Of a stretch of DNA of 64,000 bases, positions 50,572 through 58,579 are shown one piece after another. Made by a program: the position numbers and the translations under genes. Under the pieces are notes generated by a model. It was not told the DNA's origin. It did no database searches and saw only the letters and a list, made by a program, of their open reading frames with translations. Position 1 is the first letter of the stretch; each line of letters opens with the position of its first letter. This DNA comes from Microbacterium oleivorans (GTDB lineage: Bacteria > Actinomycetota > Actinomycetes > Actinomycetales > Microbacteriaceae): contig NZ_CP058316.1 of NCBI RefSeq assembly GCF_013389665.1, forward strand, positions 1,674,001 to 1,738,000. The letters are read 5' to 3'.

Positions 50572-51489
50572 TCATCCCTTCACCGCCCCCGCCATGATGC
50601 CACTGACCAGCTGCTTGCCCGCGAAGATGAACAGCAGCAGCAGCGGGATCGTGGCGAGGATGACGCCGGCGAGCACGACCGAGTAGTCGACGAAGTAGTT
50701 CGACTGCAGCAGCGACAGTGCCACCGGCAGCGTCGGGTTCTGCCGGTCGAGCACGATGAACGGCCAGAAGAAGTTGTTCCAGGCCCCGACGAAGGTGAAC
50801 AGGAACAGCATGGCCGCCGCGGGCCTGGCCGCCGTCATCCCGACGGTCCAGAACGTGCGGATCATCGATGCGCCGTCGACGCGGGCGGCCTCGATGAGCT
50901 CGTCCGGCACGGCCTGGCGCAGATACTGCGTCATCCAGAAGACCCCGAACGCGCTCGTGAGGGCGGGGATGATGATGGCGCCGATCTGGCCGGTCCAGCC
51001 GAGCTCGGAGAACAGGATGTACAGCGGCACGACGCCCAGTTGCTGCGGCACAGCCATCGTCGCCACGACGAAGACGAGCAGCCCGGGACCGCCGTGGAAG
51101 CGGAGCTTCGCGAACGCCCAGCCGGCGAGGGTCGAGGTGATGACGACGGCGGCGGCGATGAGGAAGGAGCTGTAGATGGAGTTCCACAGTGCCGGCCAGA
51201 AGTTCACGGCGGGGTTGGTGATCACCGACGCCGCGTTCGCGAAGAAGTTCCCGCCCGGGATCCACGGGAAGGCGCCGCGGAGGGTCGTCGAGTCTCCCGA
51301 CCCGATGACGAACGACCAGTACAGCGGGAAGATCGCCGAGAGGAAGACCGCGCCCAGGATGCCGTAGGTCCAGAAGCCGGGGCGTGCCCCCCGGATGCGG
51401 CGCGTGCGGGCGCTGCGACGCTGCTCGCGCGCGGTGGGGATGCCCTCGGCGACGGTGGCGACGGGCGTGGGGGTACCGATGGTGCTCAT
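50572..51489 (-). CDS. cebG: Cellobiose-type ABC transporter permease (second)
   Basis: 305-residue MalG-type permease with six helices and the EAA loop DELIEAARVDGASMIRTFW. The N-terminus is a 40-residue cytoplasmic Arg-rich leader. ATG 51489 overlaps the stop of cebF (ATGA). Works with CebF and the binding protein; the ATPase (an MsiK-type shared protein) is not encoded here, as is usual for CUT1 systems in actinobacteria. Confidence 0.9.
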   Translation of the reverse strand: MSTIGTPTPVATVAEGIPTAREQRRSARTRRIRGARPGFWTYGILGAVFLSAIFPLYWSFVIGSGDSTTLRGAFPWIPGGNFFANAASVITNPAVNFWPALWNSIYSSFLIAAAVVITSTLAGWAFAKLRFHGGPGLLVFVVATMAVPQQLGVVPLYILFSELGWTGQIGAIIIPALTSAFGVFWMTQYLRQAVPDELIEAARVDGASMIRTFWTVGMTAARPAAAMLFLFTFVGAWNNFFWPFIVLDRQNPTLPVALSLLQSNYFVDYSVVLAGVILATIPLLLLFIFAGKQLVSGIMAGAVKG

Positions 51490-52532
51490 GACTGCGCCTC
51501 CTTCAGCGCGCGCTGCGCCTGCTGTTTCTGCTGCCGTTTGCTGAGTTCTCGTCGCAGTCCCTCGTCGCGCACCAGCGTGCGGGTGATGAGGAGGTTCAGC
51601 AGACCGATGAGCAGGATGATGATGAAGAGGATCCAGGCCATCGCCGCGGCGCGGCCGAAGTTCCACTGACCCCAGCCCACGTCGTAGAGGTAGAGCGTGA
51701 TGGTCAGCCACTGCTGCGCCGAGCCGCCCCGCCCCGCCTGGTCGAACACGCGGGGCTCGTCGAAGATCTGCAGTCCGCCGATGGTGGCGGTGATGATGAC
51801 GAAGATGAGGGTCGGCTTGAGCGACGGCAGCGTGATGGAGAAGAACTGCCGTACCGGACCGGCACCGTCGACGGTCGCCGCCTCGTAGAAGTCGCGGTTC
51901 ACCGCCTGCATGGCAGCGAGCAGGATCAGGGTGTTGTAGCCCATCCAGCGGTAGTTGACCATGGTCGCGATCGCGACGTGGCTCCAGAAGGGCTCGACGT
52001 GCCACGGGATGGCGCCGATGCCGATCGACTGCAGGATGCCGTTGATGAAGCCCGACTGGTCGGCGAACATCGCGTTGAAGATGAGGCCGACGGCGATCGG
52101 CGCCACGACGTAGGGCACGAGCACAGCCATGCGCCAGAACGTCTTGGCGCGGATGTTGCGGTCGAGCACGGCGGCGATGAAGATCGCGAGCACCAGCTGG
52201 GGAACGCTCGAGAGCAGGAAGATGCTGAAGGTGTTGCGCAGCGCCGTCCAGAAGTGGGGCTGCGACAGGATCCAGATGTACTGGTCGAACCCGATGAACT
52301 CGCCCTCGCCGCGGATGAGGTCCCAGTCCATGAACGAGATGACCGCGGTGTACGCGATCGGGAAGAGCCCGACGATCGCGAACATGATGAAGAACGGCGA
52401 GATGTAGAGGTACGGCGAGAACCGCAGGTCCCACTTGCTGAGCTTCTGCGAGAAGGAGATCACTCGCGGGGGACGGGTGGCGTCGTCGGGTCGGGGTGCG
52501 CGCGTCGTCGGGCGCTGCTGTGTGGTGGTCAC
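51486..52532 (-). CDS. cebF: Cellobiose-type ABC transporter permease (first)
   Basis: 348-residue MalF-type permease. Six helices follow a 45-residue leader; the EAA loop is visible as DFYEAATVDGAGPVRQFFSI. The C-terminal tail is Lys/Arg/Gln-rich (ELSKRQQKQQAQRA). GTG 52532 after AAGGA. Separated from the binding-protein gene by 76 bp containing a strong hairpin. Confidence 0.9.
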   Translation of the reverse strand: MTTTQQRPTTRAPRPDDATRPPRVISFSQKLSKWDLRFSPYLYISPFFIMFAIVGLFPIAYTAVISFMDWDLIRGEGEFIGFDQYIWILSQPHFWTALRNTFSIFLLSSVPQLVLAIFIAAVLDRNIRAKTFWRMAVLVPYVVAPIAVGLIFNAMFADQSGFINGILQSIGIGAIPWHVEPFWSHVAIATMVNYRWMGYNTLILLAAMQAVNRDFYEAATVDGAGPVRQFFSITLPSLKPTLIFVIITATIGGLQIFDEPRVFDQAGRGGSAQQWLTITLYLYDVGWGQWNFGRAAAMAWILFIIILLIGLLNLLITRTLVRDEGLRRELSKRQQKQQAQRALKEAQS

Positions 52533-52566
52533 GGTCGTCCTTCGCGGGCGTCGAGAGGGGGGAGGT

Positions 52567-52599
52567 GCCGGAGCGCGCCGCGGTGCGACGCGCTCCGGC
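52567..52599 (-). terminator. Intercistronic hairpin between cebE and cebF
   Basis: GCCGGAGCGCG and CGCGCTCCGGC form a perfect 11-bp stem with an 11-nt loop, 10 bp after the cebE stop. Such hairpins stabilise or partly terminate transcripts, giving more binding protein than permease. Confidence 0.7.
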
Positions 52600-52608
52600 G
52601 GGTGCGGG

Positions 52609-53871
52609 TCAGAAGCTTCCGACCTCGTTCACCCAGGTGTTCCAGGAGGTCTCCTTGTCTTCGATGCCGTCGAAGACGCGGGTGATCGCGTTGCCCAGGG
52701 CGTCGTGGTACTGGAAGTACTTCGGACCCTTGAACGTCGTGACCGTGATGGCGTTGGCGCGGTCGATGCCGATCTGACCCGTGGGGGCATCGTTGAAGTA
52801 CGGGCTCACGAAGCCGGTCAGGTCGGCGCTGCTCTGGGCCTCGGGCTGGCTGGGGAAGGTGCCCGCGTTGTTGAACGCCTTGATCTGCGTCTCGGGCGAG
52901 GTCAGCCAGTCGGCGAGCTTCTGCGCGTTCTCGACGTTGGCGCCGTTGCCGGGGACCACCAGGTACGAGCCGCCCCAGTTGCCGCCGCCCTCGGGGAACG
53001 CATTGGCGACGTCCCACCCGGCGATGTCGGGCGCTTCGCCCTCGATGATGCCGTGCATCCACGGCGGGCACAGCATCGCGGCGAACTCACCGCTGGCCAT
53101 CGAGGCGTACCAGTCGTCCGACCACTGGCCGGGGTAGGCGGCGATCGGAACGGCCTTGTCGATGACGGTGTCGTAGGCGGCACGGATGTCGGGGTTCTCG
53201 GTCGCCACGACGGTGCCGTCGGGCTCCTCGTAGGCGACTTCGAGCTGGTTCACGACGCCCTGGAGCACCGAGTTGGCCGAGTCGATGAACGGCTGGCCGG
53301 TCTTGGCGACGTAGTCGCTGCCGACCTGGAAGAACGCGTCCCACGTGGGGAAGAGCTCGGCGACCTCGGCGCGGTCGGTGGGCAGGCCCGCGGCCGCGAA
53401 CAGGTCGGAGCGGTAGCAGATGGCCTGCGGTCCCACGTCGGTGCCGTAGGCGACGAGGTTGCCGTCGGCGTCGGTGGCCGCCTGCTCCTTCCAGTCCAGC
53501 CAACGACCCTTCAGGTCTTCGGGCACCGGAGCCACGAGGTCGGAGTACTGCATCATCTCGGGGAACCAGTCGACCTCGACGCCCTCGACGTCGGCGAGGC
53601 CGGTCTTGCCGAGCTTCTGGAAGAAGTTGGTGCGGGCGTCGTTCGAGGTGGCGGCTTTGTTGTGGATGACCGTGATGCCGGTCTCCTCCGTGAACTCGGC
53701 GAGGAGTTCGTCGGTGTAGCCGAAGTCGTTGAACGTGGCGAGGGTCAGCGTGTTCTCGTCACCACCGGATGCTGCGTCGCCACCGCCGCCGGAACAGCCG
53801 GCGAGGACGAGTGCGGACGTTGTCGCGACGCCGGCCACGAGGCCGATCCGCCGCAGTGCGCGTGAATTCAC
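52609..53871 (-). CDS. cebE: Extracellular sugar-binding lipoprotein, CebE-like
   Basis: 420-residue CUT1 binding protein. Lipobox LVLAGC with the lipidated Cys at 26, then a Gly/Asp/Ser-rich linker. Binding-protein features: TLATFNDFGYTDELLAEFTE, WDAFFQVGSDYV and GNWGGSYLVVPGNGAN. GTG 53871 after GAAGGAG. First gene of the ceb operon, directly behind two CebR-like operators. Cellobiose or cellotriose is the expected ligand, inferred from operators and the GH1 gene. Confidence 0.87.
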   Translation of the reverse strand: MNSRALRRIGLVAGVATTSALVLAGCSGGGGDAASGGDENTLTLATFNDFGYTDELLAEFTEETGITVIHNKAATSNDARTNFFQKLGKTGLADVEGVEVDWFPEMMQYSDLVAPVPEDLKGRWLDWKEQAATDADGNLVAYGTDVGPQAICYRSDLFAAAGLPTDRAEVAELFPTWDAFFQVGSDYVAKTGQPFIDSANSVLQGVVNQLEVAYEEPDGTVVATENPDIRAAYDTVIDKAVPIAAYPGQWSDDWYASMASGEFAAMLCPPWMHGIIEGEAPDIAGWDVANAFPEGGGNWGGSYLVVPGNGANVENAQKLADWLTSPETQIKAFNNAGTFPSQPEAQSSADLTGFVSPYFNDAPTGQIGIDRANAITVTTFKGPKYFQYHDALGNAITRVFDGIEDKETSWNTWVNEVGSF

Positions 53872-53925
53872 GTGTCACTCCTTCGTGATTTGCGGGTATC
53901 TGGTGCGCGGTGGCGATCCCGACCT

Positions 53926-53939
53926 TGGGAGCGCTCTCA
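53926..53939 (-). promoter_or_regulatory. CebR-like operator, downstream site
   Basis: TGGGAGCGCTCTCA differs from the CebR/CelR consensus TGGGAGCGCTCCCA at one position. It lies downstream of the predicted -10, near +7 to +20, where a bound repressor would block elongation. Confidence 0.8.
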
Positions 53940-53952
53940 CCGATTGACGATG

Positions 53953-53981
53953 ACCATACGGGAGCGCTCCCACAGTCGCAA
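53953..53981 (-). promoter_or_regulatory. ceb promoter with CebR-like operator between -35 and -10
   Basis: On the minus strand TTGCGA (53981-53976) and TATGGT (53958-53953) are exactly 17 bp apart. The operator CGGGAGCGCTCCCA (53959-53972) fills the spacer, differing from the consensus TGGGAGCGCTCCCA at one base. Confidence 0.8.
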
Positions 53982-54102
53982 TGGAGAGTTCGGAACGCGA
54001 CGGTCACGATCCGGTCACGGCGTCCGGTCGTCGGCGCGCGGCGGCGCGGCATCCCACCCGTAGACTGGTCGCGCACCCATCCCGCGACCTCCGGAGCGAG
54101 CA

Positions 54103-54348
54103 ATGCCCACCATCGTCGTCGACGTCATGCCCAAGGCCGAGCTGCTGGATCCGCAGGGCAAGGCCGTCTCGGGCGCCCTCTCCCGACTCGGGGTCTCCGG
54201 CTTCTCCGACGTGCGCATCGGCAAGCGCTTCGAGCTCACGGTCGACCACGCCGACGACGCGACCCTCGAGACGGCACGCCGCATCGCCGACGAGATCCTC
54301 TCGAACTCGGTGATCGAGGACGTCGTGAACATCGAGGTGGTCGAGTGA
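54103..54348 (+). CDS. purS: Phosphoribosylformylglycinamidine synthase subunit PurS
   Basis: 81-residue structural subunit of the three-part FGAM synthase. It starts [20 protein letters not shown] and ends [14 protein letters not shown], as in the PurS family. GGAG precedes the ATG. Its TGA overlaps the GTG of purQ (GTGA). The 231 bp upstream hold the divergent ceb operators and a TAGACT at 54061. Confidence 0.95.
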   Translation: MPTIVVDVMPKAELLDPQGKAVSGALSRLGVSGFSDVRIGKRFELTVDHADDATLETARRIADEILSNSVIEDVVNIEVVE

Positions 54349-55052
54349 CCGCCCGCATCGGCGTCATCACCTTCCCGGGCTCGCTCGACGACCGCGACGC
54401 GCAGCGCGCCGTGCGGCTTGCCGGCGCCGAGCCCGTCGCGCTGTGGCACGGCTCGCACGATCTCGACGGCGTCGACGCGCTCGTGCTGCCGGGCGGCTTC
54501 AGCTACGGCGACTACCTGCGTGCCGGAGCCATCGCGGCACTCGCGCCGATCATGTCGGAGGTCAAGGATGCCGCCGCGAAGGGCATGCCGATCCTGGGCA
54601 TCTGCAACGGGTTCCAGATGCTCGTCGAGGCGCACCTGCTGCCGGGCGGGCTGATCCGCAACGCGCACCAGCAATTCATCCGCCGCGACCAGCGACTCGT
54701 GGTCGAGAACGCCGACACCGCCTGGACGAGCGGCTTCGAGGCCGGTCAAGAGATCGTCATCCCGCTGAAGAACGCCGACGGCGGCTTCACCTGCTCGGCC
54801 GAGACGCTGCAGCGCATCGAGGGCGAGGGTCTCGTGACCTTCCGCTATCGCGGCGTGAACCCGAACGGATCGCTCGACGACATCGCCGGACTCGCCAACG
54901 AGCGCGGCAATGTCGTGGGGCTCATGCCCCACCCCGAGCACGCGGTCGAGCTCGGGTTCGGCCCGCAGACGCCCGCAGCCATGCGCTCGGGCACCGATGG
55001 CCTGACCTTCTTCACCTCGGCCGTCGCGGCCGTGGTCGCCGCCGCCGTCTGA
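54345..55052 (+). CDS. purQ: Phosphoribosylformylglycinamidine synthase, glutaminase subunit
   Basis: 235-residue class I glutaminase that delivers ammonia to PurL. Visible: [35 protein letters not shown], catalytic Cys in [11 protein letters not shown], and His/Glu in [13 protein letters not shown] start overlaps purS. The large subunit gene purL, which usually follows, is not next to it; the repeat block begins instead. Confidence 0.96.
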   Translation: MTARIGVITFPGSLDDRDAQRAVRLAGAEPVALWHGSHDLDGVDALVLPGGFSYGDYLRAGAIAALAPIMSEVKDAAAKGMPILGICNGFQMLVEAHLLPGGLIRNAHQQFIRRDQRLVVENADTAWTSGFEAGQEIVIPLKNADGGFTCSAETLQRIEGEGLVTFRYRGVNPNGSLDDIAGLANERGNVVGLMPHPEHAVELGFGPQTPAAMRSGTDGLTFFTSAVAAVVAAAV

Positions 55053-55073
55053 GCGCTTCGCGCCGCGGAGCGT

Positions 55074-55167
55074 GGTTCGCGCGGTTCGGGGCGGTTCGCG
55101 CGGTTCGGGGCGGTTCGGGGCGGTTCGCGCGGTTCGCGCGGTTCGCGCGGTTCGCGCGGTTTGGGGC
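55074..55167. repeat. Ten tandem 9-10 bp units
   Basis: GGTTCGCGC (9 bp) and GGTTCGGGGC (10 bp) alternate irregularly in ten head-to-tail units, starting 22 bp after the purQ stop. The two unit types differ only in GCGC versus GGGGC. Confidence 0.9.
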
Positions 55168-55181
55168 GCCCGGCGCACCAC

Positions 55182-55790
55182 GGGGCGTGAGCATCACACC
55201 CCAGGGTGCGGCACCCGCCCCACACGGCCCGAAGCGCCCGCCGAGACGTGAGCACGGCACCCCAGGATGCCGCACCCGCCCCGAACGGTGCAGGGGACGT
55301 GGCGGAGCGGGTTCGGGGCGCCCCGAACGCTACAGCGGACGTGGCGGAGCGGGTTCGGGGCGCCCTAAGCACCCTGGGGCGTGAGCGCGGCACCCCAGGA
55401 TGCGGCATCCGCCCCGAACGATGCGGCGCACGTGGCGGAGCGGGTTCGGGGTGCCCTAGGCACTCTGGGGCGTGAGCATCACACCCCAGGGTGCGACACC
55501 CACCCCAAACGCCCCGAAGCGCCCGCCGAGACGTGAGCGCGGCACCCCAGGGTGCGGCACCCGCCCCGAACGGTGCAGCGGACGTGGCGATCCGGGTGCG
55601 GCACCCGCCCCGAACTGTGCGGCGGACGTGGCGGAGCGGGTTCGGGGCGCCCTAAGCACCCCGGGGCGTGAGCGCGGCACCCCAGGGTGCGACACCCACC
55701 CCAAACGGCCCGACAGGCCCGCCGGGGCGTGAGCATCGCACCCCAGGATGCGGCATCCGCCCCGAACGGTGGCGCGGGATCGGCGGCCCA
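55182..55790. repeat. Block of direct repeats with conserved hairpins
   Basis: A core of about 40 bp beginning GGGGCGTGAGC and continuing CACCCCAGGRTGCGRCAYCC occurs seven times in one orientation (near 55182, 55244, 55377, 55467, 55528, 55663 and 55724). Each contains a short hairpin (for example GGGTGC-G-GCACCC at 55204-55216), and several are followed by a longer one built from GCCCCGAAC and GTTCGGGGC (55278-55286 with 55311-55319). Open frames here are repeat-derived; I accept no gene between 55053 and 55820. Confidence 0.9.
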
Positions 55791-55820
55791 CGCCGGCCCG
55801 GCGCTCGATAGCGTGGGGGC

Positions 55821-56750
55821 ATGAGCGAAACCCCCCGTGCCATCGTCGTCAGCGTGCCCACCGAAGAGCTGGCCGCTGACGTCGGCGCGCTGCCGGAGGG
55901 GGTCGAGCTCGTGGTGTGGGACCTGCGCTCGCCCGCACCGCGCGACGCGTTCGACCTCGTGGTCCCGCCCTACATGTCGGGCAAGAGGCTGCTCGCGGCG
56001 CTCGAGGGCGTGCGCGTAGACGTGCTGCAGAGCCAGTCGATCGGCTACGAGGGCATGGGCGCGTACCTTCCCGAGGGGGCCCGTCTCGCGAACGCCTCGA
56101 GCGTGCACGAGACCGCGACGGCCGAGATCGCGGTCGGGCTGACCATCGCGGCCCAGCGCGATCTGGCCGACTACGTCCGCAACCAGGAGCATGCCCGTTG
56201 GGCTCCGCAGTTCAGCCGCAGCGTCGCCGACCGCACGGTGCTCGTGCTCGGCTACGGCGGCGTCGGCAAGGCGGTGGCCGCGCGGCTCCTTCCGTTCGAG
56301 ACGACCATCGTGCCGGTGGCATCGCGCGCTCGCGACGAGGACGGCGTGCACATCCACGGCATCGACGAGCTGCCCGAGCTGCTGCCGCGCACCGACGTCC
56401 TCATGATCACCCTTCCCGGCGGCGAGCCGACGCGTGGCCTCATCGGCGCCGACGAGCTGGCGCTCCTCCCCGACGGCGCACTCGTGGTCAACGTCGGACG
56501 CGGGACCGTGATCGACACCGACGCGCTCGTGGCCGAGCTCGCCACCGAGCGCCTCCGCGCCGCGCTCGACGTCGTCGACCCGGAGCCGCTTCCCGAGGAC
56601 CATCCGCTCTGGAATGCCCCGGGCGCGCTCGTCGTGCCGCACGTGGGCGGCGCCGCCGACGCCATGCGCCCGCGCATCGCGTCGCTCGTGCGCACACAGA
56701 TCGAGCGTCTGGCACGCGGCGAGGAGCCGCTCAACATCGTCGAGCCGTGA
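55821..56750 (+). CDS. D-isomer-specific 2-hydroxyacid dehydrogenase
   Basis: 309-residue NAD-dependent dehydrogenase. The Rossmann motif VLVLGYGGVGKAVAARL is at about 140-156, catalytic Arg in VNVGRGTVIDTDAL, Glu in DVVDPEPLPEDHPLW and His in VVPHVGGAA. ATG 55821 stands six bases after TAGCGT, a leaderless layout. Substrate not predictable (glyoxylate, hydroxypyruvate and phosphoglycerate are all possible). Its 3' end overlaps the convergent nucleotidyltransferase gene by 20 bp. Confidence 0.9.
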   Translation: MSETPRAIVVSVPTEELAADVGALPEGVELVVWDLRSPAPRDAFDLVVPPYMSGKRLLAALEGVRVDVLQSQSIGYEGMGAYLPEGARLANASSVHETATAEIAVGLTIAAQRDLADYVRNQEHARWAPQFSRSVADRTVLVLGYGGVGKAVAARLLPFETTIVPVASRARDEDGVHIHGIDELPELLPRTDVLMITLPGGEPTRGLIGADELALLPDGALVVNVGRGTVIDTDALVAELATERLRAALDVVDPEPLPEDHPLWNAPGALVVPHVGGAADAMRPRIASLVRTQIERLARGEEPLNIVEP

Positions 56751-57324
56751 CCCCCGTCGGCTCGGGACGGTCGACGTCGCGCCCGTGCCACAGGTCGGCG
56801 CACTCCACCTGCAGCGCGCCGGAGCGCGCGAGGTAGGGACCCGCCCCCTGATCGCCGGATGCCGCCGCCGCGGCCGCCGTCCAGTGCGCGCGGCCGAGCA
56901 CCGCGGGGTGACCGGGGCGCCGGCCGTACACCGCCCGGGCCAGGGCGTCGGAGCCGCCGCCCGATGCGCGGAGCACGCGTGCGAGGACCGTCGGCGGAAT
57001 GTCGGGAACATCGACCGGCACCAGCACGGCCACCTCGGCCGACGTCTCGCCCGCGGCCAGAAGAGCGGCCCGGAGCGTCGACGAGAGCCCCCCGTTCCAG
57101 TCGGCGACCGTCCGCGGCCGAGCCAGGGCTGGCACCGGCGCGTCGGGCGCGGCGCCGAGCATGACGAGGATCGGCGCGCAGCCCGCGGCGGCCAGCGAGG
57201 CCACGACGCGGTCGATCCAGGGCACCCCGTCGGCTCCGGTCGCGAGTGCCTTCGGCATCCCGTACCGACTGCCGGCGCCGGCAGCGAGCACGATCCCCAC
57301 GGGTGGGGGCGCGCCGGTCGTCAC
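56731..57324 (-). CDS. MocA-like molybdenum cofactor nucleotidyltransferase
   Basis: 197-residue NTP-transferase of the MocA/MobA-like clade that attaches a nucleotide to the molybdenum cofactor for hydroxylases. Visible: GIVLAAGAGSRYGMPKAL (nucleotide-binding loop), VLVPVDVPDIPPTVL and GRRPGHPAVLGRAHW. GTG 57324 overlaps the xdhC stop (GTGA). Role supported by the molybdenum hydroxylase genes on the other strand. Confidence 0.85.
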   Translation of the reverse strand: MTTGAPPPVGIVLAAGAGSRYGMPKALATGADGVPWIDRVVASLAAAGCAPILVMLGAAPDAPVPALARPRTVADWNGGLSSTLRAALLAAGETSAEVAVLVPVDVPDIPPTVLARVLRASGGGSDALARAVYGRRPGHPAVLGRAHWTAAAAAASGDQGAGPYLARSGALQVECADLWHGRDVDRPEPTGVTARRC

Positions 57325-58382
57325 GGGGCGGCGAGCAGGCGGCCGACCGTGCACGCGGCATCGAGGTCGGCCGCGCCCGCGACCTCCGGGCGCCCCTCGT
57401 CGCGATGGATCGACCCCGATCGCTCGCGCAGCGCTCCGCCGGTGCCGCCGTGCCTGGCGGCGACGATCTCGGCGAGGACCGACAGCGCCACCTCCGCCGC
57501 GCTCGTGCCCCCCAGGTCGAGCCCGATCGGCGATCGCAGCCGGGCGAGCGCAGCCGGCGACACGCCGGCGTCGGCGAGGCGTCGGATGCGGTCGGCGCAG
57601 GTGGCGCGGCTTCCCATGGCCCCGACGTATCGGGCGGGCGACGAGAGCGCCGCGGCGAGGGCGGGCACGTCGAACTTCGGGTCGTGGGTGAGCACGCAGA
57701 CGGCGGCCCGGTCGTCGAGGTCGGCCGCGGCGAGGTACCGGCCGGGCTGATCGACGACGACCTCGGCGCCCGGGAAGCGCTCGGGGCGTGCGAAGACCTC
57801 GCGCGGATCGACGACGATCACCCGGAAGCCCGCGGCCGCGCCGAGAGCGGTCAGGGCGACGGCGACCTCGACCGCGCCGACGACGACGAGCCTCGGAGGC
57901 GCACCGAAGACGAGGTCGACGGTCCCGGGCGGTGCGGGCTGCGGCGTCGCGGCGTCGAGCAGGGTGACGCTGCCGGCACCGGGTGCGGCGATGCGCAGGC
58001 GTACGAGCGTGGGCACGGCATCCCGCTCGCGCGCGGCGAGGAGGTGAAGGGCCGTCGCGTCGGCCGACCCGGGGGCGATCGCACGGACGAGGACCTCGAT
58101 GCTGCCCCCGCACGACAGACCCGCGGCGAACGCCGCGTCGTCGGCGATGCCGAAGCGGTCGACGCTCGCGCCGGCGCCCGCGAGCGCCTCGACGCACCGC
58201 TCGTAAACCGCACCGTCGACGCAGCCGGCCGAGACGTTCCCGAAGGCGCGCCCGTCGGCCGCGACGAGCATCGACGCGCCGAGTTCGCGCGGCGAGCTGC
58301 CGGAGGTCGCGATCACCGTCGCGACCGCGACGGTGCGCCCCGCGGCGAGCTCGTCGCACGCGACGGCGAGGATCTCCCGCAT
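57321..58382 (-). CDS. xdhC: XdhC/CoxI-family molybdoenzyme maturation factor
   Basis: 353 residues. The N-terminal XdhC/CoxI domain shows ATVIATSGSSPRELGASMLV and GNVSAGCVDGAVYE; the C-terminal Rossmann-like half has LVVVGAVEVAVALTALG and THDPKFDVPAL, with YVGAMGSRATCADR. It binds and sulfurates molybdenum cofactor before insertion into the hydroxylase. Translationally coupled to the MocA-like gene and divergent from the hydroxylase operon across 197 bp. Confidence 0.92.
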   Translation of the reverse strand: MREILAVACDELAAGRTVAVATVIATSGSSPRELGASMLVAADGRAFGNVSAGCVDGAVYERCVEALAGAGASVDRFGIADDAAFAAGLSCGGSIEVLVRAIAPGSADATALHLLAARERDAVPTLVRLRIAAPGAGSVTLLDAATPQPAPPGTVDLVFGAPPRLVVVGAVEVAVALTALGAAAGFRVIVVDPREVFARPERFPGAEVVVDQPGRYLAAADLDDRAAVCVLTHDPKFDVPALAAALSSPARYVGAMGSRATCADRIRRLADAGVSPAALARLRSPIGLDLGGTSAAEVALSVLAEIVAARHGGTGGALRERSGSIHRDEGRPEVAGAADLDAACTVGRLLAAP

Positions 58383-58579
58383 CCGATCTCCTCCCGACCC
58401 GGGTCGTCGCCGGGCTCTGCGGATTCTCCGGGCTGCCGCAGCCGTGGCGCTGACTCATCGTAGGCTAGGTGACCCGTGTTGCCGGCCTGTTGCGGGGGCG
58501 TGAAACACGGCCGAAACGCGAGGCTGGTTCACTCGACCATCCGACGCCGGGGACCCGGCGCGAGACGAGAGGAGCCGCC

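Noticed and set aside
55074..55790. CRISPR array
   Set aside because: Units are 9-10 bp or about 60-130 bp with no regular unique spacers, and no cas gene is nearby.
55053..55820. Small protein frames (for example around 55206-55475 and 55472-55732)
   Set aside because: They translate the repeat units into recurring nonsense peptides in all frames, with no ribosome sites.
58455..58480. Third-type iron box upstream of the molybdenum hydroxylase (TAGGCTAGGT)
   Set aside because: Only half of the consensus is present and the symmetric arm is missing; a simple -10 is more likely.
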